In this document: positions 13,271 through 14,391 of the stretch, in pieces
Layout: every line of letters starts with the position of its first letter
Position numbering within the stretch: position 1 is the first letter of the stretch
Assembly: GCA_900766945.1 (NCBI GenBank)
Contig: CAAFXD010000254.1
Location: forward strand, 1-14,391
Source: Clostridia bacterium
GTDB taxonomy: Bacteria > Bacillota > Clostridia > Oscillospirales > Acutalibacteraceae
DNA: 14,391 nucleotides
Direction of reading: 5' to 3'
Notes under the pieces: generated by a model
Databases searched by the model: none
What the model was told of the DNA's origin: nothing
The model's input: only the letters and a program-made list of their open reading frames with translations
Program-made: the position numbers and the translations under genes

Positions 13271-14391
13271 ATGAAAAAAGTCTGTATACTTTTGATTACG
13301 GTAATACTGATATGGCTTGTCATTCTTGTGAAGTGCGTGGATTTCCAAATGTGGATTCCGACGGATTTTTCACAGGCGGAGGAGGAGTTGACCTTTGAAC
13401 CCCGAGACCGGGTGCAGTATTACTATTCGTCGTTATCTGCGGACGGGAAGATTGCCTACAACCGCATTTTGGCACAGATTCGGAATCATCCGGAAGAAAT
13501 TGAAATTCCCGTTCTTTCGGAAGAAGAATTTCAAAAAATGTTTCAGGCGTTGTCCTATGATAATCCGGACTTGCTGTGTATGCAAAATGAAAGCCAAATT
13601 GTAAAACGCGGTGCAAAAGCCTTTTTTGTACCGCAATATACTTGCGATAGTGAAACCTGCAACGCAAATGCCGCGGCGTTGGAAACAGCAGTGCAGGAAG
13701 TTTTAAACGGTGTTCCGTCAAATGCCGATGTGTATGCAATCGAGTTGTATTTGCATGATGCAGTTTGTGCACGCTCGACCTATGAAACGGAAGACACCTC
13801 GGGGTATACAGCGTTTGATGCGTTAGTCGGCGGTAGGGCGGTTTGCGAAGGGTACGCAAGGGCGTTCCAGCTTTTGTTGAATCGTGTCGGTATTCAAAAT
13901 TATTTGGTAACCGGAACAGGCATCAATGCCACAGGGGAATCCGAGGGGCATATGTGGAATCTGGTGATTTTAGAAGGGCAGCATTATTATGTGGATGCCA
14001 CATGGGACGATCTGGATTCCGTTGCCATTGACCGATACAGCCATTCGTATTTTAATGTGTCGGACGCGGATGTGCAAGGCAATCACCTTGATATGTCGCC
14101 GTCGGACAATCAATGTATTTATGAACAATATAATTACTTTGTGTACGAGCATTTGCTGTTTTCGGAATACAATACCGCCGCCCGCGCGCGCATAGAGGAC
14201 ACGATGAAAAAGGCCATACAAAACGGTGAAAAAACATTTGAAATCCGTTTTGCAAATAGCGAAATCTACGCAGAAGCATTTGCAGATTTAATTGACAACG
14301 GCGAAATTTATACTTTGGCGCAAAAAGCTGACCGCAGCTTTTTGAAAAAGTATTCCGACATTATGTATGTACAAGATGAGCAGATGCTTAC
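13271..14391 (+). CDS. Transglutaminase-like cysteine protease-fold protein (3' truncated by window edge)
   Basis: At least 373 residues; the frame is still open at the window end. The N-terminus has a membrane anchor or signal peptide (about 4-20), so the body is probably outside the cell. The transglutaminase-like core (PF01841 type) spans about 160-250, with the Cys-His-Asp triad at Cys192 in 'GGRAVCEGYARAF', His227 in 'GHMWNLV' and Asp242 in 'YYVDATWDD'. Bacterial members are often proteases or peptide-modifying enzymes rather than true cross-linkers; the substrate here is unknown. AAGGAG at 13260-13265 overlaps the stop of the upstream LCP-like gene, so the two form one transcription unit. 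The region past 280 shows no domain I recognise. Confidence 0.88.
   Translation, partial: MKKVCILLITVILIWLVILVKCVDFQMWIPTDFSQAEEELTFEPRDRVQYYYSSLSADGKIAYNRILAQIRNHPEEIEIPVLSEEEFQKMFQALSYDNPDLLCMQNESQIVKRGAKAFFVPQYTCDSETCNANAAALETAVQEVLNGVPSNADVYAIELYLHDAVCARSTYETEDTSGYTAFDALVGGRAVCEGYARAFQLLLNRVGIQNYLVTGTGINATGESEGHMWNLVILEGQHYYVDATWDDLDSVAIDRYSHSYFNVSDADVQGNHLDMSPSDNQCIYEQYNYFVYEHLLFSEYNTAARARIEDTMKKAIQNGEKTFEIRFANSEIYAEAFADLIDNGEIYTLAQKADRSFLKKYSDIMYVQDEQML

Noticed and set aside
13320..13859. 179-codon minus-strand open frame inside the transglutaminase-like gene
   Set aside because: It is antisense to a gene with an intact catalytic triad, Arg/His/Pro-rich, without a start signal.

Overview
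The window looks like chromosomal DNA of a mid-GC clostridial Firmicute, probably an Oscillospiraceae/Ruminococcaceae relative. This assignment rests on gene content and style, not on a search. Supporting points are strong AGGAGG-type ribosome binding sites, a Gram-positive style signal peptidase I - rbgA - rnhB - yraN operon, a DUF1540 mini-protein, an LCP-like wall protein and compact hairpin-plus-T-tract terminators. Genes are mostly on the + strand and most are housekeeping.

Layout. (1) 1-850: the 3' end of ychF, a tRNA-Arg(CCG), then about 440 bp without a protein gene. This stretch holds a terminator, a regular array of small hairpins spaced by GAT or ATC, a tRNA T-arm-like remnant and a second, related terminator. 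(2) 851-4766: a tightly packed operon with its own sigma-A-type promoter: two tandem signal peptidase I genes, rbgA (ylqF), rnhB, a YraN/UPF0102 nuclease-like gene and an M19 dipeptidase. Most junctions overlap or abut by a few bases. (3) 4753-6345: monocistronic threonine synthase with a clear promoter and a terminator. The terminator is shared with a convergent 50-residue DUF1540 gene on the minus strand. (4) 6510-7278: an intergenic region with a 16-bp perfect palindrome separates DUF1540 from a divergent calcineurin-like metallophosphoesterase. (5) 7309-10850: the proteostasis block, trigger factor, clpP and clpX. Trigger factor ends in an unusual Lys/Ala-rich tail, and clpP has a long structured leader. 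(6) 10858-12335: a 12-TM MFS (GPH-like) transporter with its own promoter and terminator. (7) 12376-14391: a two-gene unit of a membrane-anchored LCP-like protein with a degenerate active site and a membrane-anchored transglutaminase-like protein that runs off the window.

How the genes work together. The first operon mixes protein export (leader peptide cleavage), 50S ribosome assembly and RNA/DNA hybrid repair, a known Firmicutes grouping. Trigger factor, ClpP and ClpX together fold or degrade new proteins. The last pair points to the cell surface. No phage, transposase, CRISPR or obvious defence system is present. The least explained items are the hairpin array beside the tRNA, the trigger factor tail, the clpP leader and the LCP-like/transglutaminase pair.
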